Below, piece after piece: positions 5,864-13,127 of a stretch of 17,520 bases of DNA. The notes below the pieces were generated by a model. It worked only from the letters and a program-made list of their open reading frames with translations, had not been told where the DNA came from and did not search any database. The translations under genes were made by a program, and so were the position numbers. Position 1 is the first letter of the stretch, and every line of letters starts with the position of its first letter. The stretch comes from JAWXCH01 sp034440595. GTDB taxonomy: Bacteria > Planctomycetota > Planctomycetia > Pirellulales > JALHPA01. The stretch lies in contig JAWXCH010000345.1 of NCBI GenBank assembly GCA_034440595.1, forward strand, positions 1 through 17,520, given 5' to 3'.

Positions 5864-6997
5864 TCACATGTCTTGCACGGACTCAGACGCATCTAGCAAG
5901 CTTTTGGCGTACCTCGCCTTGTTTGAATCCCCTTCCGCAGCTACGCGCAGCTTCGCCTTGGATTCCTCAGAGATTGGAATCTTCATAAAGCTGACGATGA
6001 TTTCTTCATTCTCCGTGGTTTGTACATCGCTCAAGATGCGTAACACAAACGGCTCGTCTGCGCGGTCCCAATCCACCGTGTATTCCGGCTTGAGGTGATC
6101 GTTGACCAACTTATGTTGTATTCGGTGCGTTAGTGCATGTGCTGCCTTCGTGTGTCCGACCCATGCCTTGCGGCTTTGCTTGCCTCCGGCCAACGCCCAC
6201 GCCCGCCAAAGCCGACTCTCGAATTGTCGGTATCGCTCCCGCGTCGCATCGTCGGGCAGACTCTTGGCATAGTCCATCGACGCCAACAAAGCATTTAATT
6301 GGCTTAACTCAGAAGAAGCTCGACGATAACTATCCTTTTTCTCCGGATCTTTGCTTGCCGTTAGCCATTTGTTCCGCGTATTTTCAATTTTCGCGCGGAC
6401 GTCTTCCATGTCGTAACTGCGTAGAAGTTGCATTCCCACTTCCCAGTCGAAATTCGGCCTGTCATTCGTTCCAAGACGTTCCTCCACCGGCCCTGGATCC
6501 AAAATGGTTTCACGGATCAAAAACTCCCGCGCTTCGTTGTCGTGGTACAGATCGATTGCCACCGGGACCAAGTTACTCAAATCATGGTAATAACGAACGC
6601 TGCGATTGACGGCATCTTGAATGCCAAGCGTATTCTTCGGATCCGCAATACGAGCGATAGTTGCGTGATAGAGATCGTGGACTACACGTGATTCGGCGTC
6701 CGTGGTTAATGCATGCACAGGTGTAGAGCGATGCTGATATAGCGCAATGATTCCCTTGCGACCATACTTGTCCGCCAATTTCTGCGCGCTACTGCCAACC
6801 AGCTTAGACCGGTCCGGGTACTCCTTGTCCTTTGGGTCTGCGGCCACAATGGCCCGCACCTCAGCAATCAAATCCTGCCAAACTGGCGGCAGCGGCTCCG
6901 GCGCAGCTTTCTTCGCCTCTGCTTCTTGAGCAACGGCACCTCCCGTTCCACTCAGTGCCGACAACAATACGACCAGAAAAAAGCAACGCCGCGCCAT
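5864..6997 (-). CDS. Secreted helical protein of unknown function
   Basis: Not recognised. The 377-residue product has a clear signal peptide (MARRCFFLVVLLSALS, probable cleavage after AVA near residue 23), so it is exported. The mature part is rich in charged residues and predicted helix, with segments such as LADKYGRKGIIALYQH, YYHDLSNLVPVAIDLYHDNEAREF and an alanine-rich C-terminus resembling one degenerate HEAT-like helix pair. No catalytic motif or metal site is evident, and there are no further membrane segments. The start is supported by GGGGGA six bases upstream of the ATG. It stands alone, flanked by repeats including one 22-bp inverted pair. Probably a planctomycete-specific periplasmic or surface protein; a scaffold or binding role is only a guess. 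Confidence 0.8.
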   Translation of the reverse strand: MARRCFFLVVLLSALSGTGGAVAQEAEAKKAAPEPLPPVWQDLIAEVRAIVAADPKDKEYPDRSKLVGSSAQKLADKYGRKGIIALYQHRSTPVHALTTDAESRVVHDLYHATIARIADPKNTLGIQDAVNRSVRYYHDLSNLVPVAIDLYHDNEAREFLIRETILDPGPVEERLGTNDRPNFDWEVGMQLLRSYDMEDVRAKIENTRNKWLTASKDPEKKDSYRRASSELSQLNALLASMDYAKSLPDDATRERYRQFESRLWRAWALAGGKQSRKAWVGHTKAAHALTHRIQHKLVNDHLKPEYTVDWDRADEPFVLRILSDVQTTENEEIIVSFMKIPISEESKAKLRVAAEGDSNKARYAKSLLDASESVQDM

Positions 6998-7227
6998 GTG
7001 AAATCCCCCACAGTTTCGAAGGCTATTATCTGGACAGTCGTTGGCTCAATCGCCTGCCAAACGCTGCCTGCATTATCGCGGCCCACCACGGAATGAGAAC
7101 AGCATTTGTGTAACGAGTTTGTAACAACGCAGGTCCATGCACGCGGAAAACTCCGTCCTAATTGCTTTATGCGCTTGAAAAAAAGCCACCACCTCTGCTA
7201 GGGTGAACTCAATGGCATTCTAGGAAT

Positions 7228-7277
7228 GGATTCCCGCCCCACGCCTGCGCGGTGGCAAGCTATGCGCGGGAATGACG
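7228..7277 (-). repeat. ATTCCC palindromic repeat, interrupted copy
   Basis: The outer arms GGATTCCCGC and GCGGGAATGACGG match the copies at 4457 and 4798, but the centre carries about 25 extra bases with their own imperfect hairpin (GCCCCACGC against GCGCGGTGGC). Confidence 0.7.
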
Positions 7278-7350
7278 GAGAAGAATAGATTTCCGCCCAC
7301 GTGGGCACGACGGTAGGGCTGCGCGACGAAATCGCAGTGTCAATCGGCAG

Positions 7351-7372
7351 TCGTGGTACGTTCCACGCACCG
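7351..7372 (+). repeat. Inverted 22-bp repeat with TCC triloop, right copy
   Basis: Core GGTACGT-TCC-ACGCACC (one wobble pair). It differs by a single base from the reverse complement of 5824-5845. Confidence 0.6.
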
Positions 7373-7621
7373 GCCCGTTAGGTTGCAAACGACCGCTCGA
7401 TGTTGAGGCGATATGGTTGCGCTACCTCCAGCGTGGTGTGCGGTGCATTTCATGAACCCTACAGGACTGAAAAAACGAAAAATCAGACGCGCGCAACGTA
7501 CCCCACAACCAAAATGTTAAGCTGGAGAACCGAACATGGCCGCACCCCTGGCAGCGCTTGAAATAAAGCCACGTGTTCTGCTACACCGGAATGCAAGAAC
7601 AACTCGCTTGTTCTGGACATT

Positions 7622-7652
7622 ACCTCCGTGCTCTCAGTGTCTCCGTGGTGAA
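7622..7652. repeat. Widespread CTCCGTG-type dispersed repeat
   Basis: ACCTCCGTGCTCTCAGTG followed by TCTCCGTGGTGAA. I recognise this as a low-complexity repeat seen between genes in many bacteria; translated in reverse it gives the spurious HHGDTESTE peptide. It lies just upstream of the XRE regulator start. Confidence 0.5.
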
Positions 7653-7680
7653 CTGTCCCCGAGATGAACCTCCAAAGTGT

Positions 7681-8319
7681 ATGATCGCCCTTCACGCCGC
7701 ACCCCAACTCGAACTGGCGGAGAATTTGCGTCGCTTGCTCGCGCGGCAGGGGATGTCGATTGTCGAATTGGCAGACTTGTCCGGGCTGGATCTGCGTACG
7801 CTACGCGGAATTTTGGCCGGTCGCAAACGCCCACACAGCCGCACGTTGCACCGTTTGGCCAATGCGCTATCGGTTTCGGCGGACGAACTGTTTCAGGATC
7901 CTTCGCTGCTGGTTCATCGCAGTTTTGATCGGCAGACGAATCCCGTGGTAGCGGATATTTTGCGGGAGCATGCCGATCTGGTGCGTGGCTGGGGGGAGAG
8001 CGATTTCGACGAATTGTATAGCCGTTTTGGCACCGGTGGTGCGCTGACTGCCGAAGGGACGGTCGAAACAATTCGTTCGATGAACCATGTCCGTCGCGTG
8101 CAAAATCAGGTGGCTGTGCTGCTTGAAACGGCCGAGGCGGAATTGCTGTCGCAATTTGTCGAAATGCTGTACCGCCGTGTGGTGGTCGTGGATGAGCAGG
8201 GTGAACTGCTTGCTCCTGCTGGAAAATTGCCCGATTTGCCGGGTGCCGCAGAAATCCGCGAAAAACCCCAGCGTGTTGACGATCCGACCCTGGATTTCTA
8301 TTCTGAACACTCACATTGA
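7681..8319 (+). CDS. XRE-family helix-turn-helix regulator
   Basis: A 212-residue DNA-binding protein. Residues 13-71 are an XRE/Cro-type HTH: LAENLRRLLARQGMSIVELA, then SGLDLRTLRGILAGRKRPH and LANALSVSADELF. The C-terminal 140 residues are mostly helical with no sensor domain I know; LLETAEAELLSQFVEMLYRRVVVV may be for dimerisation. An open frame reaches back to 7573, but those extra 36 codons run through a dispersed repeat, so the ATG at 7681 is preferred although no good ribosome site precedes it. The isocitrate dehydrogenase gene starts 36 bases after the stop on the same strand, so the two are probably co-transcribed and the regulator may control it or itself. The regulatory target is inference. 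Confidence 0.87.
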   Translation: MIALHAAPQLELAENLRRLLARQGMSIVELADLSGLDLRTLRGILAGRKRPHSRTLHRLANALSVSADELFQDPSLLVHRSFDRQTNPVVADILREHADLVRGWGESDFDELYSRFGTGGALTAEGTVETIRSMNHVRRVQNQVAVLLETAEAELLSQFVEMLYRRVVVVDEQGELLAPAGKLPDLPGAAEIREKPQRVDDPTLDFYSEHSH

Positions 8320-8355
8320 TGAGAGTTCAACGCTTGGATTAAGGACCGCAACGAC

Positions 8356-9456
8356 ATGGCGCACGAAGTTACGCTGATCACCGGGGACGGAACTGGACCA
8401 GAACTGGCCGAAGCAGCACACCGCTGTATCGACGCCACCGGGGTCAAAATCAACTGGGACGTTCAAGAGGCTGGCGTCGATGTGATGGCACGCACCGGCA
8501 ATCCGTTGCCCGACGCCACCATGGAAAGCGTCCGCCGCACGAAGTGCGCACTGAAGGCACCGATCACCACCCCAGTCGGGACTGGCTTCCGCAGTATCAA
8601 CGTCCACTTGCGTCAGGCGCTCGGGCTGTTCGCCTGCATTCGTCCTTGCAAGCAGTACCCCGGCGTGCGGTCGTTTTTTGACAGTGTGAATATCGATCTG
8701 GTGATCTTTCGCGAGAACACGGAGGATCTGTATGCGGGTATTGAGTTTGAGCGAGGCAAGCCAGAGACGAAGGCGCTGATTGAGTACATCAACTCCAACA
8801 GCCAATCGGGCAAGATCAAATCCGGTGACGACGAAACCGGCATTTCGATCAAGCCGATCAGTGTCTCCGGCAGCGAGCGGATCATCAAGGCGGCCTTTGA
8901 CTATGCCAAACTGCATGGCCGCAAGAAGGTGACCATCGTTCACAAGGCCAACATCATGAAGTACACCGATGGCCTTTGGCTGGAGACTGGTCGGAATATT
9001 GCCAAGCAGTACCCCGGCATTGAGTTTGAAGATCGCATCGTCGACAACATGTGCATGCAGCTCGTGCAAAAGCCAGAACTATACGACGTGCTGGTGCTAG
9101 AGAATCTGTACGGGGACATCCTCAGCGATCTGGCAGCCGGGCTGGTTGGTGGACTTGGTGTAGCCCCTGGTGCGAACATTGGCCCGAACGGTGCGGTGTT
9201 TGAAGCAACGCACGGCAGTGCTCCGAAGTATAAGGGTCAGAACAAGGTCAACCCGACGGCGGTGATCCTGTCTGGCATGTTAATGCTGCGACACCTGGGT
9301 GAGACCGATGCTGCACAACGATTAGAAGACGCAGTCGCCACAGTGATCAAAGAAGGCAAGTCGGTCACCTACGACCTGAAGGCCGACCGCAACGACCCAA
9401 CAGCCGTTGGCACCAAAGAAATGGCCGACGCGATCATTGCGAAATTGAAGAAGTAG
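8356..9456 (+). CDS. icd: Isocitrate dehydrogenase (beta-decarboxylating dehydrogenase family)
   Basis: Oxidative decarboxylation of isocitrate to 2-oxoglutarate in the TCA cycle, cytoplasmic, dimeric in this family. The 366-residue product has LITGDGTGPE at 7-16, substrate-binding TGFRSINVHLRQ (Ser80, Asn82, Arg86, with Arg96 and Arg119), catalytic Tyr126 in RENTEDLYAG and Lys197 in VHKANIMKYTDG, metal-binding Asp230, Asp254 and Asp258, and nucleotide-binding HGSAPKYKGQNKVNPTA at 286-302. The SxN substrate loop argues for isocitrate rather than isopropylmalate. Cofactor choice is unclear: the Lys-Tyr pair 291-292 matches NADP-type E. coli Icd (344-345), but the equivalent of its Arg395 is Ala343. 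AAGGA lies 11 bases before the ATG. It follows the XRE regulator closely. Confidence 0.93.
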   Translation: MAHEVTLITGDGTGPELAEAAHRCIDATGVKINWDVQEAGVDVMARTGNPLPDATMESVRRTKCALKAPITTPVGTGFRSINVHLRQALGLFACIRPCKQYPGVRSFFDSVNIDLVIFRENTEDLYAGIEFERGKPETKALIEYINSNSQSGKIKSGDDETGISIKPISVSGSERIIKAAFDYAKLHGRKKVTIVHKANIMKYTDGLWLETGRNIAKQYPGIEFEDRIVDNMCMQLVQKPELYDVLVLENLYGDILSDLAAGLVGGLGVAPGANIGPNGAVFEATHGSAPKYKGQNKVNPTAVILSGMLMLRHLGETDAAQRLEDAVATVIKEGKSVTYDLKADRNDPTAVGTKEMADAIIAKLKK

Positions 9457-9466
9457 AGCAGTATTT

Positions 9467-9517
9467 TTCACCTCTCCCGCTTGCGGGAGAGGTCGTCGCC
9501 CCAGCGACGGGTGAGGG
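9467..9517 (+). repeat. Two-hairpin dispersed repeat, copy B
   Basis: TTCA, then CCTCTCCCGC-tt-GCGGGAGAGG, then CGTCGC-ccca-GCGACG, then GGTGAGGG. It starts 11 bases after the icd stop. It is nearly identical, in inverted orientation, to copy E at 12981-13032 (one loop difference). Confidence 0.85.
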
Positions 9518-9519
9518 CG

Positions 9520-9613
9520 CGTGAGTGAGTAGAGATGTGAAAGTAGTGAGTAGAAACACCGAACAAGGCCGAGTTCCATTTTTCTACTTTCTACTCTCAA
9601 CCTTCTACTCTCT
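9520..9613. repeat. Imperfect purine/pyrimidine inverted repeat
   Basis: A purine-rich arm (9520-9556, with GTGAGTAGA, GAAAGTAG and GAGTAGAAA) faces a pyrimidine-rich arm (9579-9613, with TTTCTACTTTCTACTCTC and CTTCTACTCTC). The arms can pair loosely. It belongs to common GAGTAGAAAG-type intergenic repeats; function unknown. Confidence 0.45.
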
Positions 9614-9631
9614 CGCTTGCCCTCACCCCCG

Positions 9632-9686
9632 CCCCTCTCCCCGAATGCGTCAGGCTTGAAAGCAAAACTTGTTGCGTGGAGAGGGG
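9632..9686 (-). repeat. Long-loop hairpin related to the two-hairpin repeat
   Basis: CCCCTCTCC (9632-9640) and GGAGAGGGG (9678-9686) enclose 37 bases. CCCTCACCCCC just before it (9620-9630) is the reverse of the GGTGAGGG tail of the two-hairpin units, so this is probably a diverged or enlarged copy on the minus strand. Confidence 0.45.
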
Positions 9687-9724
9687 AGAATTGGTGGTCG
9701 ATCCGTTAACCGAGGTTCCGTTCG

Positions 9725-9776
9725 CTTCACCTCTCCCGCTGGCGGGAGAGGTCGCGGTATCAGCCGCGGGTGAGGG
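9725..9776 (+). repeat. Two-hairpin dispersed repeat, copy D
   Basis: CTTCA, then CCTCTCCCGC-tg-GCGGGAGAGG, then CGCGGT-atca-GCCGCG, then GGTGAGGG. The second stem differs from copies A and B in sequence but still pairs fully, allowing one wobble. Confidence 0.8.
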
Positions 9777-9876
9777 AGTCTCAGCGCTGAGGAGCTGATT
9801 CCTGGGTAGGCGACATTGCAAGAAATCCAACCAACGCACATCGGCTACGGCACCGGGACGGTGCCTGCTACATCTT

Positions 9877-10980
9877 GTGAACCAATCGATATCCAGTTAC
9901 TTCCGTCGATTGGTAAGCGGCAACGAACGTGGCCTGTTGGCGGCCACTGCGCGGGCAGCGCTCCGTGTGGCCGAAGTGCCGTATACACTAGGCGTACGCT
10001 ACCGCAATCGGCAATTTGACAATGGCGCAAGGCCGACGATCTCGGTTGGCGTGCCAGTTATTAGCATTGGCAATCTCACGCTCGGCGGGACCGGCAAGAC
10101 GCCGATGGTCGAATGGGTCTGCCGCTGGTTCCGTCAGCGAAACGTCCGCATCACAATCATCAGCCGCGGCTACAAGGCCGAGGACGGTGCGACGAACGAC
10201 GAGGCCTTGGAGCTGGAGCAAAAACTCCCGGACGTGCCGCATGTGCAGAACCCCGATCGTGTTGAAGCGGCCAAGATGGCGATCGAGGAGTTCGCCTGTC
10301 AGGTGATTGTGCTGGACGATGCGTTTCAACATCGCCGGATCGCGCGGGATCTGAACATCGCATTGCTCGATGCATTGCAACCGTTTGGTTTTGAACATGT
10401 GTTTCCGCGTGGCACGCTGCGTGAACCGGCCACCGGTTTAGCCCGTGCTGATTTGGTGGTGTTGACTCGTGCCGATCAGATGACAATCGCACAACGTGCC
10501 GAAGTGCAGGCCCGTGCGGCTAAGCTGGCACCTGCCGCTGGCTGGGCCGAATGCACACATGCGCCAGTCTCGCTGCTGAGTGCCTCTGGCACGGAGTATC
10601 CTCTGACTGCGCTGCAAGCGAATGTTGGGCGACCACGTGTCGCCGCATTTTGCGGAGTCGGCAACCCAGCCGGTTTTGCACATACGATCACGGCTGCCGG
10701 ATACGACCTCGTGGAGTTACGAGAATTTCCCGACCACCATAACTACACGCGTGAGGACGTAGAGTCGCTCAAGCAATGGGCTAGCACTGTCGGTGCCGAT
10801 ACGATCCTCTGCACCCACAAAGACCTGGTAAAGATCGAACTTGAACGGCTCGGGAACAAATCGCTCCGCGCGGTGCGCATTGGTCTGGACTTCCTCGCCG
10901 GGCAGGAGGAGTTGGAGAAACGCCTGACTGCGATACTGGATGGATTGCCCTCGGATCCGTTGGAGGCGCTGGAGGCTTAG
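9877..10980 (+). CDS. lpxK: Tetraacyldisaccharide 4'-kinase
   Basis: Phosphorylates the 4' position of the tetraacyldisaccharide-1-phosphate precursor to form lipid IVA, on the inner-membrane face. The product is 367 residues, slightly longer than most LpxK. Key features: the N-terminal amphipathic region (PYTLGVRYRNRQFD), the P-loop GNLTLGGTGKTP at 65-76, SRGYK at 96-100, and the LpxK-typical LDDAFQHRRIARDLNIALLD with DDAFQH at 147-152, containing the catalytic Asp region. The GTG start at 9877 has no good ribosome site but matches the family N-terminus. Its presence argues for a lipid A-type outer membrane. It is alone on this strand; the stop overlaps the stop of the convergent glycosyltransferase gene by three bases. 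Confidence 0.95.
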   Translation: MNQSISSYFRRLVSGNERGLLAATARAALRVAEVPYTLGVRYRNRQFDNGARPTISVGVPVISIGNLTLGGTGKTPMVEWVCRWFRQRNVRITIISRGYKAEDGATNDEALELEQKLPDVPHVQNPDRVEAAKMAIEEFACQVIVLDDAFQHRRIARDLNIALLDALQPFGFEHVFPRGTLREPATGLARADLVVLTRADQMTIAQRAEVQARAAKLAPAAGWAECTHAPVSLLSASGTEYPLTALQANVGRPRVAAFCGVGNPAGFAHTITAAGYDLVELREFPDHHNYTREDVESLKQWASTVGADTILCTHKDLVKIELERLGNKSLRAVRIGLDFLAGQEELEKRLTAILDGLPSDPLEALEA

Positions 10981-12872
10981 GCCACTTCGCGATTGTTCGC
11001 GACAGACCCTTTCGCTTCTACTTTAGCAATTGGCTGAGCACCGTCCACACGAAACATGATGCCGCTTTCGTTCGCAGGCACACCGGCCGATATCAACTCC
11101 TGCACCACGGTTTCTGGGCTGTGCCAGTTCCCCCAGGCAGGAGCGAATTGTAGAGCCGTACTGCGGTAGTGTGAGTAATGGTTCGCCATATCGCGCAGCA
11201 GTTCGGGCACCTGATCGATGTCAGCCGCGACCAGCCCGACGGCACCCGTTGGTAGCGGCATGTCAGTGGTCGCTTGGAACGAGCTGCAAGCAACCTTGTG
11301 CAATTGGATCACCGTTTGATCGAAGGCGTTTCGCAATTGCAATCGCACCGATTTTGCGCCAGCAACAAGCCGCACGATCAACGACGCGGGTTGGCAATCG
11401 GGGCGGGGGCCAATAATTTCGCGAACGGTTTGAATCACCTTGCCAGTGGCATCAAGCTGTTCGCAAATCGAATCGAGATAGACGCCATGTGCAAACTCAC
11501 TTGTCCATTCGAGTTTCCAGGCGAGGTGTGTCGCTTGCAGCGGTCTCTCCAGTTCCAGGGTCCAGGGCAAGTTGCTGCACGTCGGGGCGGCACCTGCGGC
11601 GGTCATAGTCGTAACTCGACTCAGTCGCGACTCGCTGGCCAGTTGTGCAAGGAGGCTGTCTCGATGCTGAAAAATCGTTTCATAGATTTGATCCGCCATC
11701 CAGCACCCGGCGGGGACGATGACCGGCACGCCCGCCTTGAGCATTTCAACCATCACGCCGGAGCAGCGAACGTAGTAAGTATCGGAATCGTAGAGGAGCA
11801 AGCCGATGTCGGAAGTTTGAATCAGCTTGAGATATTGATCGGTCGCCAGTGGCCAGCGAACCACACCGACGGTCGAAATGGCATTCGGATTGCGATCGAC
11901 CTGATCGTAGCTGGCCTGCTTGCGCAGTATGCGTGGCAGCTTGCCAAGTCGCTTCGACTGGACAATCAGGCGGAGCTTGCCCGCCGCAAAGTATTCCTTC
12001 CACAGTGGACCGGTTGCTCGATCGAGGTTGTGGGAACCTTTTTCAGGACGAATCCCACCGGCGCAGGTGACGCGAAGTGCTGTGCCGGGCGCAATTTCAT
12101 GCGATTGAAAATTGAGCAATTCTGGATTCACCGGGTAGGGCAACGTCGTAAACGGTGCCGCGTCCAGCCGGTTGTACTGGTCGGCCAGCAGTTCGGTCGT
12201 GGTGTAGAAATGCAGCTTTCCTTCTGGCAGGCAGTTCGCCGCCTCGGTGAAGATCCGCTTCATTGGAGCCAGTTTCTTATATTGCTCAGCGTACGCCGGT
12301 TCGCGGCCGTTGAACAGCTTGAAATGAAACTGTAAGTGCCAGTTGCAGACGGCTGCGCGCGGTTCGCTGCGAACAAAGTCACACCAGCCGACCAGGTCGC
12401 TTTCAGAAAGCGTCGGCACAAAAATCTGGTCGTCGGCAGTGATTTGCAACTGCGAGAACACTTCAGCAGTGTCATTAGCAAACCGCGAGAGAATCGTACG
12501 CTTCAATCGTTCCAGCCGCGCGATGCGCCACGCTTTCAGGCTGCGCCATGGTTGACGGAGAAACTCATTGGTTGTTGGAGTTCGCAAGGGACAGGCGGTT
12601 GTACTGTCTGCTATTTGTGATCGAAGCGAGCCATCAGGATCAAGCTGTTTTTGCTTCCCCTCGAACTTAGGAAATTCGTAGGTCGTGTGATGATAGGCCG
12701 TCAGTAGTTGCCACGTTGGTGGCAGCCGATGCTTTTCAAAGAACCGCCGGTTAACAACCAGCACCGGTTGATAGCCGGCTTGTTCGGCTGCACGCAGAAT
12801 GTGAAATGCGTATTCGTAGTTGTGCCCACCCACGCGCTTGACCGAATGGTCGATTAATATGAATCGAGGCAT
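10977..12872 (-). CDS. GT-B fold glycosyltransferase (GT4-like) with a C-terminal extension
   Basis: A 631-residue cytoplasmic glycosyltransferase, probably in LPS or surface polysaccharide assembly. The N-terminal lobe begins PRFILIDHSVKRVGGHNYEY, a usual glycine-rich acceptor-side start. The GT-B donor lobe has GGIRPEKG at 272-279 and a VRCSGVMVEMLKAGVPVIVP segment at about 368-387, whose E-x-x-x-x-G-V-P-V form is typical of GT4 nucleotide-sugar sites. The last 200 residues or so (from about 401) are not part of a normal GT4; they contain beta-strand-like stretches (THLAWKLEWTS, SLIVRLVAGAKSVRLQLRN) and may form a sandwich or binding module. A frame upstream adds 29 residues, but the ATG at 12872 has AAGGGAG four bases upstream. 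Donor and acceptor unknown. Confidence 0.85.
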   Translation of the reverse strand: MPRFILIDHSVKRVGGHNYEYAFHILRAAEQAGYQPVLVVNRRFFEKHRLPPTWQLLTAYHHTTYEFPKFEGKQKQLDPDGSLRSQIADSTTACPLRTPTTNEFLRQPWRSLKAWRIARLERLKRTILSRFANDTAEVFSQLQITADDQIFVPTLSESDLVGWCDFVRSEPRAAVCNWHLQFHFKLFNGREPAYAEQYKKLAPMKRIFTEAANCLPEGKLHFYTTTELLADQYNRLDAAPFTTLPYPVNPELLNFQSHEIAPGTALRVTCAGGIRPEKGSHNLDRATGPLWKEYFAAGKLRLIVQSKRLGKLPRILRKQASYDQVDRNPNAISTVGVVRWPLATDQYLKLIQTSDIGLLLYDSDTYYVRCSGVMVEMLKAGVPVIVPAGCWMADQIYETIFQHRDSLLAQLASESRLSRVTTMTAAGAAPTCSNLPWTLELERPLQATHLAWKLEWTSEFAHGVYLDSICEQLDATGKVIQTVREIIGPRPDCQPASLIVRLVAGAKSVRLQLRNAFDQTVIQLHKVACSSFQATTDMPLPTGAVGLVAADIDQVPELLRDMANHYSHYRSTALQFAPAWGNWHSPETVVQELISAGVPANESGIMFRVDGAQPIAKVEAKGSVANNREVA

Positions 12873-12980
12873 TTCACTCCCTTGCCTGTTTTCTGACTTG
12901 CCGATCCGTGGCAATTGTTGATCACAATTTAACTGAATTGCTGAACGAGCAACGCGCACTTAACTGAACTCTCCACACTA

Positions 12981-13032
12981 CCCTCACCCGTCGCTAGGGC
13001 GACGACCTCTCCCGCAAGCGGGAGAGGTGAAG
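12981..13032 (-). repeat. Two-hairpin dispersed repeat, copy E (inverted)
   Basis: On the minus strand: CTTCA, CCTCTCCCGC-tt-GCGGGAGAGG, CGTCGC-ccta-GCGACG, GGTGAGGG. One base differs from copy B at 9467. The two bracket the lpxK-glycosyltransferase block. Confidence 0.85.
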
Positions 13033-13048
13033 GGGAGCAACGCATTCT

Positions 13049-13075
13049 CACTGCTGAGCGAGCCAGTAGTGGCAC
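13049..13075 (+). repeat. Imperfect CACTG-type hairpin
   Basis: CACTGCTG-agcgagc-CAGTAGTG followed by GCACC, sitting 13 bases before the GGA-triloop hairpin at 13088. It resembles a diverged copy of that unit with a longer loop. Confidence 0.4.
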
Positions 13076-13087
13076 CCGATTACTCAG

Positions 13088-13104
13088 CACTGGCGGAGCC
13101 AGTG
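13088..13104 (+). repeat. GGA-triloop hairpin, CACTGGC type
   Basis: CACTGGC-GGA-GCCAGTG followed by GCACAC: a perfect 7-bp stem with the same GGA triloop as 17197-17213 but a different stem sequence. It lies 24 bases beyond the stop of the minus-strand glycosyltransferase that ends at 13128. Confidence 0.65.
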
Positions 13105-13127
13105 GCACACAGTTGATTCGCAGTGGC

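Larger units (their letters stand above)
6998..7680. other. Long intergenic region with several repeats
   Basis: A 683-base gap upstream of both the minus-strand secreted protein and the plus-strand XRE regulator. It carries an interrupted ATTCCC palindrome (7228-7277), a 22-bp repeat copy (7351-7372) and a widespread CTCCGTG/CTCCGTGG-type repeat (7622-7652). Frames through it are short and run through repeat sequence, so none is reported as a gene. No clear promoter pair is seen. Confidence 0.6.
9457..9876. other. Repeat-dense intergenic region between icd and lpxK
   Basis: A 420-base gap filled largely by repeats: two-hairpin copies at 9467-9517 and 9725-9776, a purine/pyrimidine inverted repeat at 9520-9613, and a long-loop CCCCTCTCC/GGAGAGGGG hairpin at 9632-9686. 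No gene is supported. The lpxK promoter is presumably downstream of 9776, but I see no clear hexamers. Confidence 0.65.

Noticed and set aside
4457..7277. Prophage attachment suggested by dRS3-like palindromes
   Set aside because: No phage, integrase or transposase gene is present; the palindrome form alone is widespread.
7573..7680. Longer N-terminus for the XRE regulator
   Set aside because: The added codons run through the CTCCGTG dispersed repeat; the HTH starts right after ATG 7681.
7483..8314. Minus-strand frames opposite the XRE gene (74, 226 and 147 codons)
   Set aside because: Antisense shadows; the first includes translated dispersed repeat (HHGDTESTE).
9467..9776. Possible CRISPR array from clustered repeats
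   Set aside because: The repeats are hairpin elements of different types with irregular spacing and no uniform spacers; no cas gene is present.
11274..12335. A 353-codon plus-strand frame opposite the GT-B glycosyltransferase
   Set aside because: Antisense shadow of a well-supported gene; composition is atypical and no domain is seen.
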